Shown: positions 20,398 through 29,163 of the stretch, one piece after another
How positions within the stretch are numbered: position 1 is the first letter of the stretch
How the letters are laid out: every line of letters begins with the position of its first letter
Origin: Nannocystis pusilla
GTDB taxonomy: Bacteria; Myxococcota_A; Polyangia; Nannocystales; Nannocystaceae
Direction of reading: 5' to 3'
DNA length: 64,000 bases
Assembly: GCF_020073745.1 (NCBI RefSeq)
Contig: NZ_JAIRAU010000035.1
Coordinates: 62,001 to 126,000, forward strand
Program-made: the position numbers and the translations under genes
The notes under the pieces: generated by a model
The model's input: only the letters and a program-made list of their open reading frames with translations
Told to the model about the DNA's origin: nothing
Databases searched by the model: none

Positions 20398-21300
20398 GTG
20401 CACGTGTTTTATTCCGACCAATTCGTGCTCCCCCTGCCGCCCGGCCACCGCTTCCCGATGGCCAAGTACGCGGCCCTGCGCGCGCGCGTCGACGCCAGCG
20501 GCCTGGTCGACCCGGCCGACATGCACGTCCCCGAGCGCGCGAGCGAGGAGCAGCTCGCGCTGGCGCACGACCTGGGGTACGTCGGCCGCGTCTGCCACGG
20601 CGAGCTCAGCGCCCGCGAGCAGCGCGAGATCGGCTTCCCCTGGTCGGAGCAGATGGTCGAGCGCTCGCTGCGGTCGACCGGCGCCACCATCGGCGCCTGC
20701 CGGGCCGCCCTCATCCACCGCAGCTTCGCCGTCAACCTCGCCGGCGGCACCCACCACGCCTTCCGCGATCGGGGCGACGGCTACTGCGTGTTCAACGACA
20801 CCGCCGTGGCCGCCCGCGTCATGCAGGCCGAGCGCCGCGCCGCCCGCGTGCTCGTCGTCGACTGCGACGTCCACCAGGGCGACGGCACCGCCGCCATCCT
20901 CGCCGGCGACGACACCATCTTCACCTTCTCGATCCACGGCGCCAAGAACTACCCCTTCAAAAAACAGGTCAGCGACCTCGACATCCACCTGCCCGACCGC
21001 ACCGCCGACGCGGAGTACCTCGCCGCGCTGGAGGCCGGCCTAGCCGAGGCCCTCCGCCGCGCCGACCCCGACCTGGCGATCTACCTCGCCGGCGCCGACC
21101 CCTACGAGGGCGACCGCCTCGGCCGCCTGGCGCTCACGAAGGACGGCCTGGCGCGGCGCGACCGCATGATCCTTCAGACATTGCGCGATCGACATGTCCC
21201 CACGGCCATCTCGATGGCCGGCGGCTACGCGAAGGAGCTCGCGGACGTGGTCGACATCCACTTCACGACGGTGAGCATCGCCGCCGAGCTCGCGCCGTGA
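20398..21300 (+). CDS. Histone-deacetylase-family (HDAC11/AcuC-like) deacetylase
   Basis: Zinc amidohydrolase that removes acetyl groups from lysine or polyamine-like substrates. 300 residues from GTG 20398. Motifs are GHRFPMAKYAALR, VNLAGGTHHAF (catalytic His pair), GYCVFNDTAVAA, VDCDVHQGDGT (Zn ligands) and AGADPYEGDRLGRL (third Zn ligand). The pattern is closest to the small bacterial class that groups with HDAC11. Divergent from the PilT-like gene across 88 bp. A palindrome copy at 21192 encodes RHVPTAIS near the end. The substrate cannot be told from sequence. Confidence 0.9.
   Translation: MHVFYSDQFVLPLPPGHRFPMAKYAALRARVDASGLVDPADMHVPERASEEQLALAHDLGYVGRVCHGELSAREQREIGFPWSEQMVERSLRSTGATIGACRAALIHRSFAVNLAGGTHHAFRDRGDGYCVFNDTAVAARVMQAERRAARVLVVDCDVHQGDGTAAILAGDDTIFTFSIHGAKNYPFKKQVSDLDIHLPDRTADAEYLAALEAGLAEALRRADPDLAIYLAGADPYEGDRLGRLALTKDGLARRDRMILQTLRDRHVPTAISMAGGYAKELADVVDIHFTTVSIAAELAP
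21192..21211 (+). repeat. Palindrome family copy, degenerate
   Basis: ACATGTCCCCACGGCCATCT near the 3' end of the deacetylase gene; the last one before a 6-kb stretch without any. Confidence 0.55.
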
Positions 21301-21718
21301 GCTCCGCTCTCTACGCGTTCGTTCTGTCGACCCATTCGTGACACTCCGCCGCTCGCCGGTGCCGCGCATCAGGGGGCCGGAGCACAGGATCGTGCTCTTC
21401 TCGTCGCTCGAGAATTGGGCCACGCGCCATGACTGCGATCACCGAAGCGCAGCGGACGGCCCGATCGTGCTGCGGATCAATTGCCTGCATTCCTATCACG
21501 ACCCCAAAACACGCGGCTCCCAGCGCACGACGACGAGGCGGCGAACCGACCATGGGTCAACGCCATACAAATACATCATTATCATTGTACAAAGTGCAAC
21601 TCGACACTCACGCGCATGGCGCGTAGATCGAGGAGGTCGGGCGGACAACCACTGTTCTCGCGAGGACGCGGTCGCGTCGCCTTGACAGCGATCCGCACCG
21701 GCGACATAGCCGACTGTC
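21301..21718. other. Intergenic region, 418 bp, relatively AT-rich
   Basis: No convincing gene. Bases 21560-21610 are unusually AT-rich for this genome (ACAAATACATCATTATCATT). The right end carries the promoter of the phosphoesterase gene. Confidence 0.6.
21682..21710 (+). promoter_or_regulatory. Sigma70-type promoter of the 21719 gene
   Basis: TTGACA at 21682-21687, a 17-bp spacer, then CATAGC at 21705-21710. The ATG is 8 nt after the -10, so the transcript should be leaderless or nearly so. Confidence 0.65.
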
Positions 21719-22792
21719 ATGCTATCCACACGCACCCTGGCCATATTCGTGGGCCTGGATATCTTCCCCGGCATCTTCACGTGCGAGGGGCCCGGCGGCG
21801 ACCCCCCGCCGATCCCCGACGAGCCCGACCCCGACGACCCCGACGACCCCGACGACCCCGAGCCCGAGCCCGAGCCCAAGCCCCCGCCGTTCACCGCCGG
21901 CTCGACCGTGTTCGCGGTGATGCCCGACACTCAGCTCTACTCGCTCAACTACCCCGAATTGTTCGACCTCCAGACGTCGTGGATCGCCCAGAAGGCGGAC
22001 CAGCTCGACATCGCCTACGTGTTCCACCTCGGCGACATCGTCCAGAACAACACCGCGCCCGAGTGGGAGGTCGCGAGCGACGCGATGAGCAACCTCGACG
22101 GCGTCGTCCCCTACGCGCTCGTGCCCGGCAACCACGACTACGGCCCGTTGGGCAACGCCTCGACGCGCGACACAGGCCTCAACACATGGTTCTCGTTCGC
22201 TGACGCCGCGCAGCTGCCGAGCTTCGGCGGCGCCTACGAGCCAGGCAAGCTCGATAACACCTATCATCTATTCAAGGCGGGCGGGCACGACTGGATCGCC
22301 GTCATGCTCGAGTGGGCGCCGCGCGACGAGGTCGTCGTCTGGGCCGACGAGGTGATGGCCGCGCACCCCGGCCGCCTCGGGATCCTCGTGACCCACGCGT
22401 ACCTCAACAACAACGATCTCCGCTACGACTACACCGACCTCGAGAACCCCCAGGATTACAACCCGCACCATTACCCGACGCCGGGCTCGATCAACGACGG
22501 CGAGCAGCTGTGGCAGAAGCTCGTCCGCCACCACCGCTTCGTCATGACCTTGAACGGCCACGTGCTCGGCGACGGCACCGGCTACCTGGCGAGCGTGAAC
22601 GACCACGGCCGGGTCGTCCATCAGATGCTCTCCAACTATCAGATGCGCGAGGTCGGCGGCGAGGGTTACATGCGCCTGCTCGAGCTCATGCCCGACGGCC
22701 GGACCATGCACGTCCGCACCTACTCGCCGCTGCTCGAGGAATTTCTCGTCGCCGCCGACCAGCAGTACACGATCGAGCTCGACGTCGATTGA
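21719..22792 (+). CDS. Secreted calcineurin-like metallophosphoesterase
   Basis: 357 residues. A short N-terminal hydrophobic segment with IFPGIFTC may act as a lipoprotein or export signal. Then comes a low-complexity Asp/Pro/Glu linker (residues about 28-56) built from GAC-CCC and GAG-CCC codon repeats. The catalytic domain shows FAVMPDTQLYS, VFHLGDIVQNN, VPGNHDYG, ILVTHAYLN and LNGHVLGDG, the five metal-binding blocks of calcineurin-type phosphoesterases. Close in style to bacterial exported phosphatases or phosphodiesterases. It is transcribed alone toward the BRCT gene. Confidence 0.88.
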   Translation: MLSTRTLAIFVGLDIFPGIFTCEGPGGDPPPIPDEPDPDDPDDPDDPEPEPEPKPPPFTAGSTVFAVMPDTQLYSLNYPELFDLQTSWIAQKADQLDIAYVFHLGDIVQNNTAPEWEVASDAMSNLDGVVPYALVPGNHDYGPLGNASTRDTGLNTWFSFADAAQLPSFGGAYEPGKLDNTYHLFKAGGHDWIAVMLEWAPRDEVVVWADEVMAAHPGRLGILVTHAYLNNNDLRYDYTDLENPQDYNPHHYPTPGSINDGEQLWQKLVRHHRFVMTLNGHVLGDGTGYLASVNDHGRVVHQMLSNYQMREVGGEGYMRLLELMPDGRTMHVRTYSPLLEEFLVAADQQYTIELDVD

Positions 22793-22830
22793 CGACAGAC
22801 CCGGCGGCCCCGCGCTGCGGCGCCCGGCTT

Positions 22831-25800
22831 TTAAAAACCCTCGCGACCGGTCGCCGTCAGCAAGATCGCCAGCCCGCGCTGCGGCCCTCCGTTGAGGTCC
22901 TGCGGCATCTGCTTCAAGATCTCCACCGCCGCCGCCCACAGCCCGCGCGACTCGCAGGCGGCCAGCAGCGGCTGGTTGCGATACGAGCGCTTGCCCTTGC
23001 TGATCGCCATGTACGCGCGCTGCGCTCCGGCGAGGTCGCCGGCCGCGGCCATCACCGCTGCCACCTCCTCGAGCTGGATGTCCGGGTAGTGCTCGCCGCG
23101 GGCCGCCTCGATCGCCTGGTTCAGCAGCTCGTCGCGGGCCTCCATCACTCCGCCGCGGGCCGCCAGCGCAGCCAGGCGCTGGGCCGGCTTGCGCCCCGAG
23201 GGCATCTCGGCGCGCGCCCGCTCGAACCACGCCTTCCACGCCGAATGCTGCGGGTCGAGCGTCGCCAGCACGCCGGTGCGCACCTCGAACAGCTCGGCCT
23301 TGGCGCCGGCGATCTCCTCGAGCATTGCTGCGACCTCGAGCCGGCCGAGCTGCGCCGCTGCCCCGGCGAGGTCGCGCAGGAGGCTCACGTCGCCCTCCTC
23401 GCGCAGCTTCGGCGCCGCCCTGGCGATCGCCTCGAGGTGCTTCTTCGCGCGTTCCGGCGCCGCGCGGGCGAGGGCCAGCAGGTACCCGGCGCATTGCGTC
23501 GAGTCCGGCCGCAACTTCTCGGCGAGCGTCGCCTCCGCGCGCGCCGCCTCGCCGGCCGCGCCCATCGCCGTCACCACCCGGATCTTCGCCCCGCTCGTCG
23601 ACAGCCCGTCGAACTCGCGCAGCCACGCCAGCGCCGCGTCCCACTCCTTCAATGCGATGAGTCGGTCGACCCCGCGGTCGAGCAGCGCGAACTCGTTGTG
23701 GGCCCCGCGCGCCTTCATCCGCGCGAGCAGGTGCTGCAGCTCGGCCGCCGAGGCGCGCGGGCAGATCACCGAGAACGCCCCACGCGTCTCGGTCCACGAC
23801 GGCTGCTTCTCGCCGCCGGCGAGCACGTCGGCCGCCTCGCGCACGCGCCCGAGCGCGGCCAGGGCGTCGGCGACCACGCGGCGGTTCTCGCTCGCGTTGT
23901 GCTCGGGGTCGGCCGTGGCGATCGCCGTCGCCAGCAGCTCTTCGCCCCGGGCCGTCTCGCCGAGCAACACCCAGCCCGCGCCGATCATCGCCCGCGGCGG
24001 CGCCAGGGACCGCTCCTTCGCCTCCTTCTGCGTCAGCGACTTCTCCGCCTCGCGGAGCCAGCGGCGCAGCGTGCCCGTCTGCACGTCATCGAGCTTCGGC
24101 GCGCCGGCGGCACGGAACGCAAGCGCCGCCACCACCGTCTCGGCTTGCGTTCGCGCCGCGAACCACGGGTCCTTCCACGCCCACCAGCCCGACGTGCCGT
24201 CGACCGCCGCCGCCGCGCGGTCGAACAGGCCGAGGGCCATCGCCCGCTCGGCGAACTTCCGCCGGTAGTCGTCGCCGTGATAGCTCTCGCCGATCTGCTG
24301 GATGCCCGTCTCGGTCAGCGCCGCGACGTCGTCGAGCGTGCCGCCGCTCGGCGGCCAGCTCGACTTCTGCGGCCGCGCCGGCGCCCTGGCCTTCTTGGCG
24401 AACTTGCGCTTGAACGACGCCGGCGCCGCGGGGTCGGCCGTCGCCGCCCGCGCGTCCGGCCACACTTCGGTCTCGCCCCAGCGCCACGGCCACGCCCACT
24501 TGCGCTCGACGATCCACGCGATCTTGCCGTCGACCTCGGCCGCGCCGGCGCTCGCGCCGGCCGGGCCGATCACCACACCTTCCGGCAGCGCCGCGGCCAC
24601 GCGCTCGCGGTCGAGCGGGAACGCCGGGTTCCAGTCCCACTGCGTGCCGAAGTCGTCGCCGTCGCTCGCCAGCGGGCTCTCGCCGCTCGCCTCGATCGCC
24701 GGGTGGAAGCGACCGATCTCCGCGCCGTCGCGCTCGCGCAGGAACGCCAGCCCGCGCGACGAGTGCGTCACCAGCACGCCGTCGCCGTACGCCACCCCGC
24801 CGGCGGGCTCGGCGATGTCGAGCAGCCGCACCGGCTTCTCGCCGAGCTCCCACACCTGCAAGCGCCCGCGCACCGAGATCGCCGCCGCCTTGCCGTCGGG
24901 GCGCCACGAGAAGTCGTACTTCCCGCCCTCGTCCGGCGCCGGCACGTCCGGGCTGTAGCGATACTCGCCGCGGTCGTAGATGAAGACGCCCGGCTCCGCG
25001 CCCCACTTGTTGCCGGGTTGCACGATCGCCGCCAGCCGCGAGCCGTCGCGCGAGTAGATCAGCGACTCGGCGCCGACGTGCATCGGCAACTTCCCGTTGG
25101 GCAGGCCGGTGCTCGCGTCGTAATAGACGATGCCGGCCGGGTGCATGGCGAACTCGCTGCCGTCGGGCGAGAACGAGACCGGCGGGTGGGCCGTGTTCTC
25201 CCACAAGATCTTCCCGGTCTTCGCGTCGAGCGCGAACAATTGCGACCACCCGCTGTAACCGACGATGCGATCGGGGTGCGACCAGTCGAGGCCGTCGAGC
25301 GGCTGCAGCCGCGGCTCGGAGTGCGGATCGTTCGGGTCGCTGCGCCCGACCTTCTCGCACCAGCGCGGCTGCGGCCGCCGGCCGATCAGCGGCACGATCG
25401 CCCCGAGGGCCAGGTCGGGGCCCCAGCAGGCGATGTACACGTCGCGGCTGTTCGGCGACCACGCCCACGACGGCGGCCGGCTCCACCCGTCGGTCACGTA
25501 GGCGCACGAGTCGGGCTCGCCGGAGATCGCGAACGGGTCGAAGCTGCCGACGCCGTTGGTGTCGAACGCGAGGCCGACGCGCTTGCCGTCGGGGCGCCAC
25601 TGCATGCAGCCGGCGTGGTCGGGCCAGCCGACGCCGCCGCGGATCCGCAACAGGTTGACGCAGCGCCCGGCGCGGACGTCCCAGATCTGCATCACCCCGC
25701 CGCGATCGTAGTCGTCGCCGACCCATGACCCGGTGGCGAGGAAGCGCCCGTCCGGCGACAGCTCGATCCACTCGACCTCGACGTCGTGGCCGTGCGCGTG

Positions 25801-26268
25801 ACCCAGCAGCGCGTGCGGCCGCACCCGCGCCGTCGCGGCCCGGTGCGCCTCGGTGACGCCGTGCGCGGCCTCGTGGGCGTACAGCACCTCGCGCAGCCCC
25901 GGCAGGTCGCGGTCGGCCTCGAAGCCATCCCACGGCAGCGCCTCGATCGCGGCCGCCAGCGCCGGGCCGGGTATCGCCGGATCGAGCGCCGCCAACGACG
26001 GCGCCGTCGCCGGCGCGGACGCGGCCTTCGTCTCGCCGGCGAGCACCGCCATCAACTCGTCCTCGCCGAGCACCGTGATCCCGAGCCGACCCGCCGCGTC
26101 GATCTTGCTGCCGGCCTTCTCGCCCGCGAACAGGATCTGCGTCGACTTGCCGACGCTGCTGCCGATCTTCGCCCCGAGCGCCGCGAGCTTGGCCTCGGCC
26201 TCGGCCCGCTTGAGCCGGGAAAAGGTGCCGGTGAGGACGACGGTCTTGCCGCGGACATCGAGGGCCAT
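22831..26268 (-). CDS. BRCT plus beta-propeller plus helical-repeat protein
   Basis: 1145 residues from ATG 26268 (TACATC ends 8 nt upstream). The first 80 residues are a BRCT domain like that of NAD-dependent DNA ligase (LDVRGKTVVLTGTFSRLKRA, ALGAKIGSSVGKSTQILFAG, GITVLGEDELMAVLAGE). A WD40-like propeller of about 370 residues follows (IELSPDGRFLATGSW, MQIWDVRAGRCVNLL, WSPNSRDVYIACW, VSFSPDGSEFAMHP, SWRPDGKAAAISVRGRLQVW). The last 550 residues are Ala/Glu-rich helical hairpins like TPR or HEAT. No enzyme motif is seen; it is probably a scaffold for protein or DNA-damage signals. The gene has no palindrome copy despite its length. This architecture is unfamiliar to me. Confidence 0.82.
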   Translation of the reverse strand: MALDVRGKTVVLTGTFSRLKRAEAEAKLAALGAKIGSSVGKSTQILFAGEKAGSKIDAAGRLGITVLGEDELMAVLAGETKAASAPATAPSLAALDPAIPGPALAAAIEALPWDGFEADRDLPGLREVLYAHEAAHGVTEAHRAATARVRPHALLGHAHGHDVEVEWIELSPDGRFLATGSWVGDDYDRGGVMQIWDVRAGRCVNLLRIRGGVGWPDHAGCMQWRPDGKRVGLAFDTNGVGSFDPFAISGEPDSCAYVTDGWSRPPSWAWSPNSRDVYIACWGPDLALGAIVPLIGRRPQPRWCEKVGRSDPNDPHSEPRLQPLDGLDWSHPDRIVGYSGWSQLFALDAKTGKILWENTAHPPVSFSPDGSEFAMHPAGIVYYDASTGLPNGKLPMHVGAESLIYSRDGSRLAAIVQPGNKWGAEPGVFIYDRGEYRYSPDVPAPDEGGKYDFSWRPDGKAAAISVRGRLQVWELGEKPVRLLDIAEPAGGVAYGDGVLVTHSSRGLAFLRERDGAEIGRFHPAIEASGESPLASDGDDFGTQWDWNPAFPLDRERVAAALPEGVVIGPAGASAGAAEVDGKIAWIVERKWAWPWRWGETEVWPDARAATADPAAPASFKRKFAKKARAPARPQKSSWPPSGGTLDDVAALTETGIQQIGESYHGDDYRRKFAERAMALGLFDRAAAAVDGTSGWWAWKDPWFAARTQAETVVAALAFRAAGAPKLDDVQTGTLRRWLREAEKSLTQKEAKERSLAPPRAMIGAGWVLLGETARGEELLATAIATADPEHNASENRRVVADALAALGRVREAADVLAGGEKQPSWTETRGAFSVICPRASAAELQHLLARMKARGAHNEFALLDRGVDRLIALKEWDAALAWLREFDGLSTSGAKIRVVTAMGAAGEAARAEATLAEKLRPDSTQCAGYLLALARAAPERAKKHLEAIARAAPKLREEGDVSLLRDLAGAAAQLGRLEVAAMLEEIAGAKAELFEVRTGVLATLDPQHSAWKAWFERARAEMPSGRKPAQRLAALAARGGVMEARDELLNQAIEAARGEHYPDIQLEEVAAVMAAAGDLAGAQRAYMAISKGKRSYRNQPLLAACESRGLWAAAVEILKQMPQDLNGGPQRGLAILLTATGREGF

Positions 26269-26359
26269 CAGCCCCGGATGTACCCGTTTCCGCCCGGGCG
26301 GTCCATCGCCACGAGAGCGCGAAGCGAGAGCCGTTGCTCGCCCGATCGACCCGCCGGCT

Positions 26360-27295
26360 TCAAGGGCAGGTGCCGAGGTTGTCGAAGACCGCTCGATACC
26401 CGGTGTAGTCCGGCGGCTCGAGCGAATCGGCGAGCTTCTCCGCCTCGCACGCGGGGAGCAGCGGATTCCCGAAGATCTGGATCCGCGCGTCGCGGTCGAC
26501 CTTGCCGCCCAGCGCCCCGGCGATGTCGATGAGGCTCGCGTTGTCATACAGCTCGAAGTGCTCGCCGAAATGGGCGACCCCCTCCAACCCGTCGAGGTTC
26601 GTCATGGCGCGGTCATGTGTCGCCTCGAAGGCCCCCACCCTGCGCAGGGAGTCGACCCCGCTCATGTTCACCAGCGAGTCGTCGCCGTACACCCGGAACG
26701 AGCCGACGACCTCCTCGAGCGCGTTCAGGCCCTGCAGGTCGCGCAAGGGCGCGACGCCGGCGATCCTCAGATCACCTTCCACGCGGGCGATCCCCTCGAG
26801 GCCGTGGAGGCTCGCTAGCGCCGGGGACCCGATCTCGAGGTCGTGGCCGATGCTCGTCAATCCGCCGAGGGCGGAGATGTCGGTCAATGGATCGAGGAGC
26901 TGCAGGTCGTATCCGACATGACTCAACTGTTCCAGACCGGCCAGCGTCGTGAGCGAGTCGTTCCAGAGCAGGCGGAGGGACCCGTCGATCCGCTGCAGAC
27001 ATTGCCACGGGCGCAGATCTTCGGCCTCGGAGCAACAGAGACTGACGCTCCCCGTGACTTCGCTGTGGCCGACCAGCAGGTCCGGCGTGGTCTCGTCGTA
27101 GGAGCCCTGCCACACCCGGCCGCAGCTCGGGTCCGCCGCCGTCGTATCGCTGGTCCCCATCGAGTCGGTGGTCCGTCCGGAGCAGGCCAGGCTGCTCCAT
27201 GCGATGGCGGCCGCGACGCAACGCAGGCCGGCTCGGAGACCGCCGCGCGCGAGCGGGTGCCTCGCCGCGAGGACATGTGGAGTCGTCTCGCGCAC
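26360..27295 (-). CDS. Lipoprotein with receptor-L-domain-like repeats
   Basis: 311 residues from GTG 27295, supported by TACGGT ending 8 nt upstream. The long signal ends at the lipobox SSLAC. After a short Thr/Ser linker come at least seven repeats of about 22-25 residues of the type SLTTLAGLEQLSHVGYDLQL, ALASLHGLEGIARVEGDLRI and AMTNLDGLEGVAHFGEHFEL. This is the pattern of receptor L domains / atypical leucine-rich repeats, which form right-handed beta solenoids. Likely a surface binding protein; partner unknown. A half palindrome (GAGGACATGTGG) lies at the 5' end. Confidence 0.8.
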   Translation of the reverse strand: MRETTPHVLAARHPLARGGLRAGLRCVAAAIAWSSLACSGRTTDSMGTSDTTAADPSCGRVWQGSYDETTPDLLVGHSEVTGSVSLCCSEAEDLRPWQCLQRIDGSLRLLWNDSLTTLAGLEQLSHVGYDLQLLDPLTDISALGGLTSIGHDLEIGSPALASLHGLEGIARVEGDLRIAGVAPLRDLQGLNALEEVVGSFRVYGDDSLVNMSGVDSLRRVGAFEATHDRAMTNLDGLEGVAHFGEHFELYDNASLIDIAGALGGKVDRDARIQIFGNPLLPACEAEKLADSLEPPDYTGYRAVFDNLGTCP

Positions 27296-27704
27296 CGCAC
27301 TCCACCGTAGTCGATCGCCGGCCCGGGGGGAAGCGCACCGACACGCCGGCGTCCAGAACATCGGCCTGCGCGCCTTCACGGCCCCGACATCAGGCCCCGG
27401 CACCACGCTGTCGCCGTCGCGCCACTGCTCCCCGTCTCCGGTGGAGTCGCTCGATGCGCCCCCGCACCCAGGCGGCGCTCGTCGGCGAACGACACGGCGG
27501 CGACGCGACACGATCTGTCCCTCGGGTCATGTCGCGTTCATGGCCAGACGCCCGATCGTCTGGAGCACGAGCTCCAGGCCGCCCCCGCCGCGCGTTCGCG
27601 ATTACCGTGTAGGTGACGCCGTAAATTGGTTCACTGCGCGCCGCGTGTGTTCCCCGGACGTGGACGACCGCGATCTGCGGGCTCGCAGGCGGCGCTAACC
27701 GGGC
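27296..27704. other. Intergenic region, 409 bp, divergent promoters
   Basis: Between two divergent genes. Holds a palindrome copy at 27513 and no convincing gene. The -10-like TACGGT of the left gene is at 27304-27309 on the minus strand. Confidence 0.55.
27513..27532 (+). repeat. Palindrome family copy, intergenic
   Basis: ATCTGTCCCTCGGGTCATGT. Confidence 0.75.
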
Positions 27705-28466
27705 ATGAAAACCTTGTCGTTCTCCGTTATCTGTCTCTCGCTGTTCGCCGTCGCCACGCCCGCGCAGGCGCAAGCTCCCAACTATTCGGTCACCGCGCAT
27801 GCGATCACGGGTGGGACCCCTGGCGGCGGCGCCGACTATGTCGGGCCGCTGATGGGTGAGACCTCGGCCGCCGCGCAGCATGACCCCGCGGGCGTCACCT
27901 GGGCCCACTATTACACGCAGATCCTCTACTCCGACGCCGAGGCGTTCGCCTGGACCGACCTGGGCTCGCTCACCAGTCGCGTCGCCGCGGTCGCCGAGCG
28001 GGTCGACGCGACCAGCTTCCCGAACGCGGTCTCGGCCACCACGATGAACCGCTTCGTCGACCGCTTCGTCGTCGCCTCGGACACGCTGCCGAAGAACACG
28101 CCGGTGACCCTGACCTTCCGCGCCGCGCTGACGGTCGACTGGCAGGGTTCGGGCCTGTACGACGGCAGCGCCAGCTGTGAGGTCCAGATCGGCGCGAAGA
28201 CGGCGACGCCGAAGTGGAGTCAGGCGTGGAACAAGGCCCCGGTGGTCGTCGACAGCTCGCTCGTCGTCGTCAACACCACCGTCGGCGCGACCCTGTGGAT
28301 CTCCGGCCGGCTCAACACCCGCGCGTACGCCTCCTTCATGGTGCCCGGGCCGCTGTACGGCGGCCGCACCGAGGTCGACGCGACCTGCGAGACGCCGCTC
28401 GTCGACGTGACGCCCGGCGTGCACCTGGTCACCGAGTCCGGCTTCGACTACGCCTCGCTGCAGTGA
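27705..28466 (+). CDS. Secreted protein, function unknown
   Basis: 253 residues with a classical signal peptide (MKTLSFSVICLSLFAVATPAQAQA, cleavage after AQA). The mature part looks like an all-beta domain (TLTFRAALTVDWQGSGLYDG, LVVVNTTVGATLWISGRL) with two Cys in CEVQ and ATCETP that may pair. It resembles spore-coat-like or adhesive beta-sandwich proteins only in general style. The gene converges on the phosphodiesterase gene with only 3 bp between stops, so each 3' end must terminate inside the other's gene. Confidence 0.75.
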   Translation: MKTLSFSVICLSLFAVATPAQAQAPNYSVTAHAITGGTPGGGADYVGPLMGETSAAAQHDPAGVTWAHYYTQILYSDAEAFAWTDLGSLTSRVAAVAERVDATSFPNAVSATTMNRFVDRFVVASDTLPKNTPVTLTFRAALTVDWQGSGLYDGSASCEVQIGAKTATPKWSQAWNKAPVVVDSSLVVVNTTVGATLWISGRLNTRAYASFMVPGPLYGGRTEVDATCETPLVDVTPGVHLVTESGFDYASLQ

Positions 28467-28469
28467 CGC

Positions 28470-28946
28470 TCAGACGGCGACGAGCTCGACGAACTCGACG
28501 TCGAGCTCGTCGCCGCGGACGCGCAGGCGCGCCAGCGTGATCGGCAGCTTGAACCGCCGCGGACCCGCCGACCCGGGATTGAGGTACAGCACCCCGCCGT
28601 CGCGCAGCTCTTTCGGCTTGTGCGAGTGACCCGTGATCACCGCGTCGATCCTCGCGGCGCGCGGATCGACGGCGAGGTCGGCCGCGTCGTGCAGCACGTG
28701 GATCCGCCTGCCGGCGAACTCGAGCGTGGCGGTCGCCGGCAGCGCGCTCCCCCACGCGTCGCGGTCGTTGTTGCCGCGCACGGCCGTGACCGGAGCGACC
28801 GCCGCGAGCGCCGCGAACACCTCCGGCCCGCCGACGTCGCCCGCGTGCACGATGTGCGCGACGCCGGCGAGCGCCGCGAGGGCCTCCGGGCGGACGAGGC
28901 CGTGGGTGTCGGAGATCACGCCGAGAGTGGCCGGACCGCGAGGCAC
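28470..28946 (-). CDS. YfcE/MJ0936-type phosphodiesterase
   Basis: 158 residues from GTG 28946 (TAAGCC ends 7 nt upstream). Motifs are GVISDTHGLV (metal site), IVHAGDVGGPEV, AVRGNNDRD, DAVITGHSHKP and YLNPGSAGPRRF, matching the small metal-dependent phosphodiesterase family whose members cleave generic phosphodiesters. Starting the protein at this GTG puts the first beta strand directly at the N-terminus, as in relatives. Confidence 0.88.
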   Translation of the reverse strand: MPRGPATLGVISDTHGLVRPEALAALAGVAHIVHAGDVGGPEVFAALAAVAPVTAVRGNNDRDAWGSALPATATLEFAGRRIHVLHDAADLAVDPRAARIDAVITGHSHKPKELRDGGVLYLNPGSAGPRRFKLPITLARLRVRGDELDVEFVELVAV

Positions 28947-29028
28947 GTGACGAGGCTTAGCACGTCGACAGGCCCACGCCGGCACGAGCGAAGCGCGGGT
29001 CGAAGCTCCGCTCGTGGCGCCGCGACAA

Positions 29029-29048
29029 AGCTGTCCCAAAGGCCATGC
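29029..29048 (+). repeat. Palindrome family copy, intergenic
   Basis: AGCTGTCCCAAAGGCCATGC, about 115 bp upstream of the efflux adaptor gene. Confidence 0.7.
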
Positions 29049-29163
29049 GAATCGAGGTGTCCGGAATTGGGATTTCATTCCCCGGAACCGGACACCGCCG
29101 GGCTCGCCTCGCGGTCAACCCCGCGAGATCATTGGCGGCACGACCGTTGCGAGAGATCGGGCC

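Noticed and set aside
21338-21685. Possible small gene in the AT-rich intergenic region
   Set aside because: The 115-residue frame has no ribosome site, no domain and random-looking composition.
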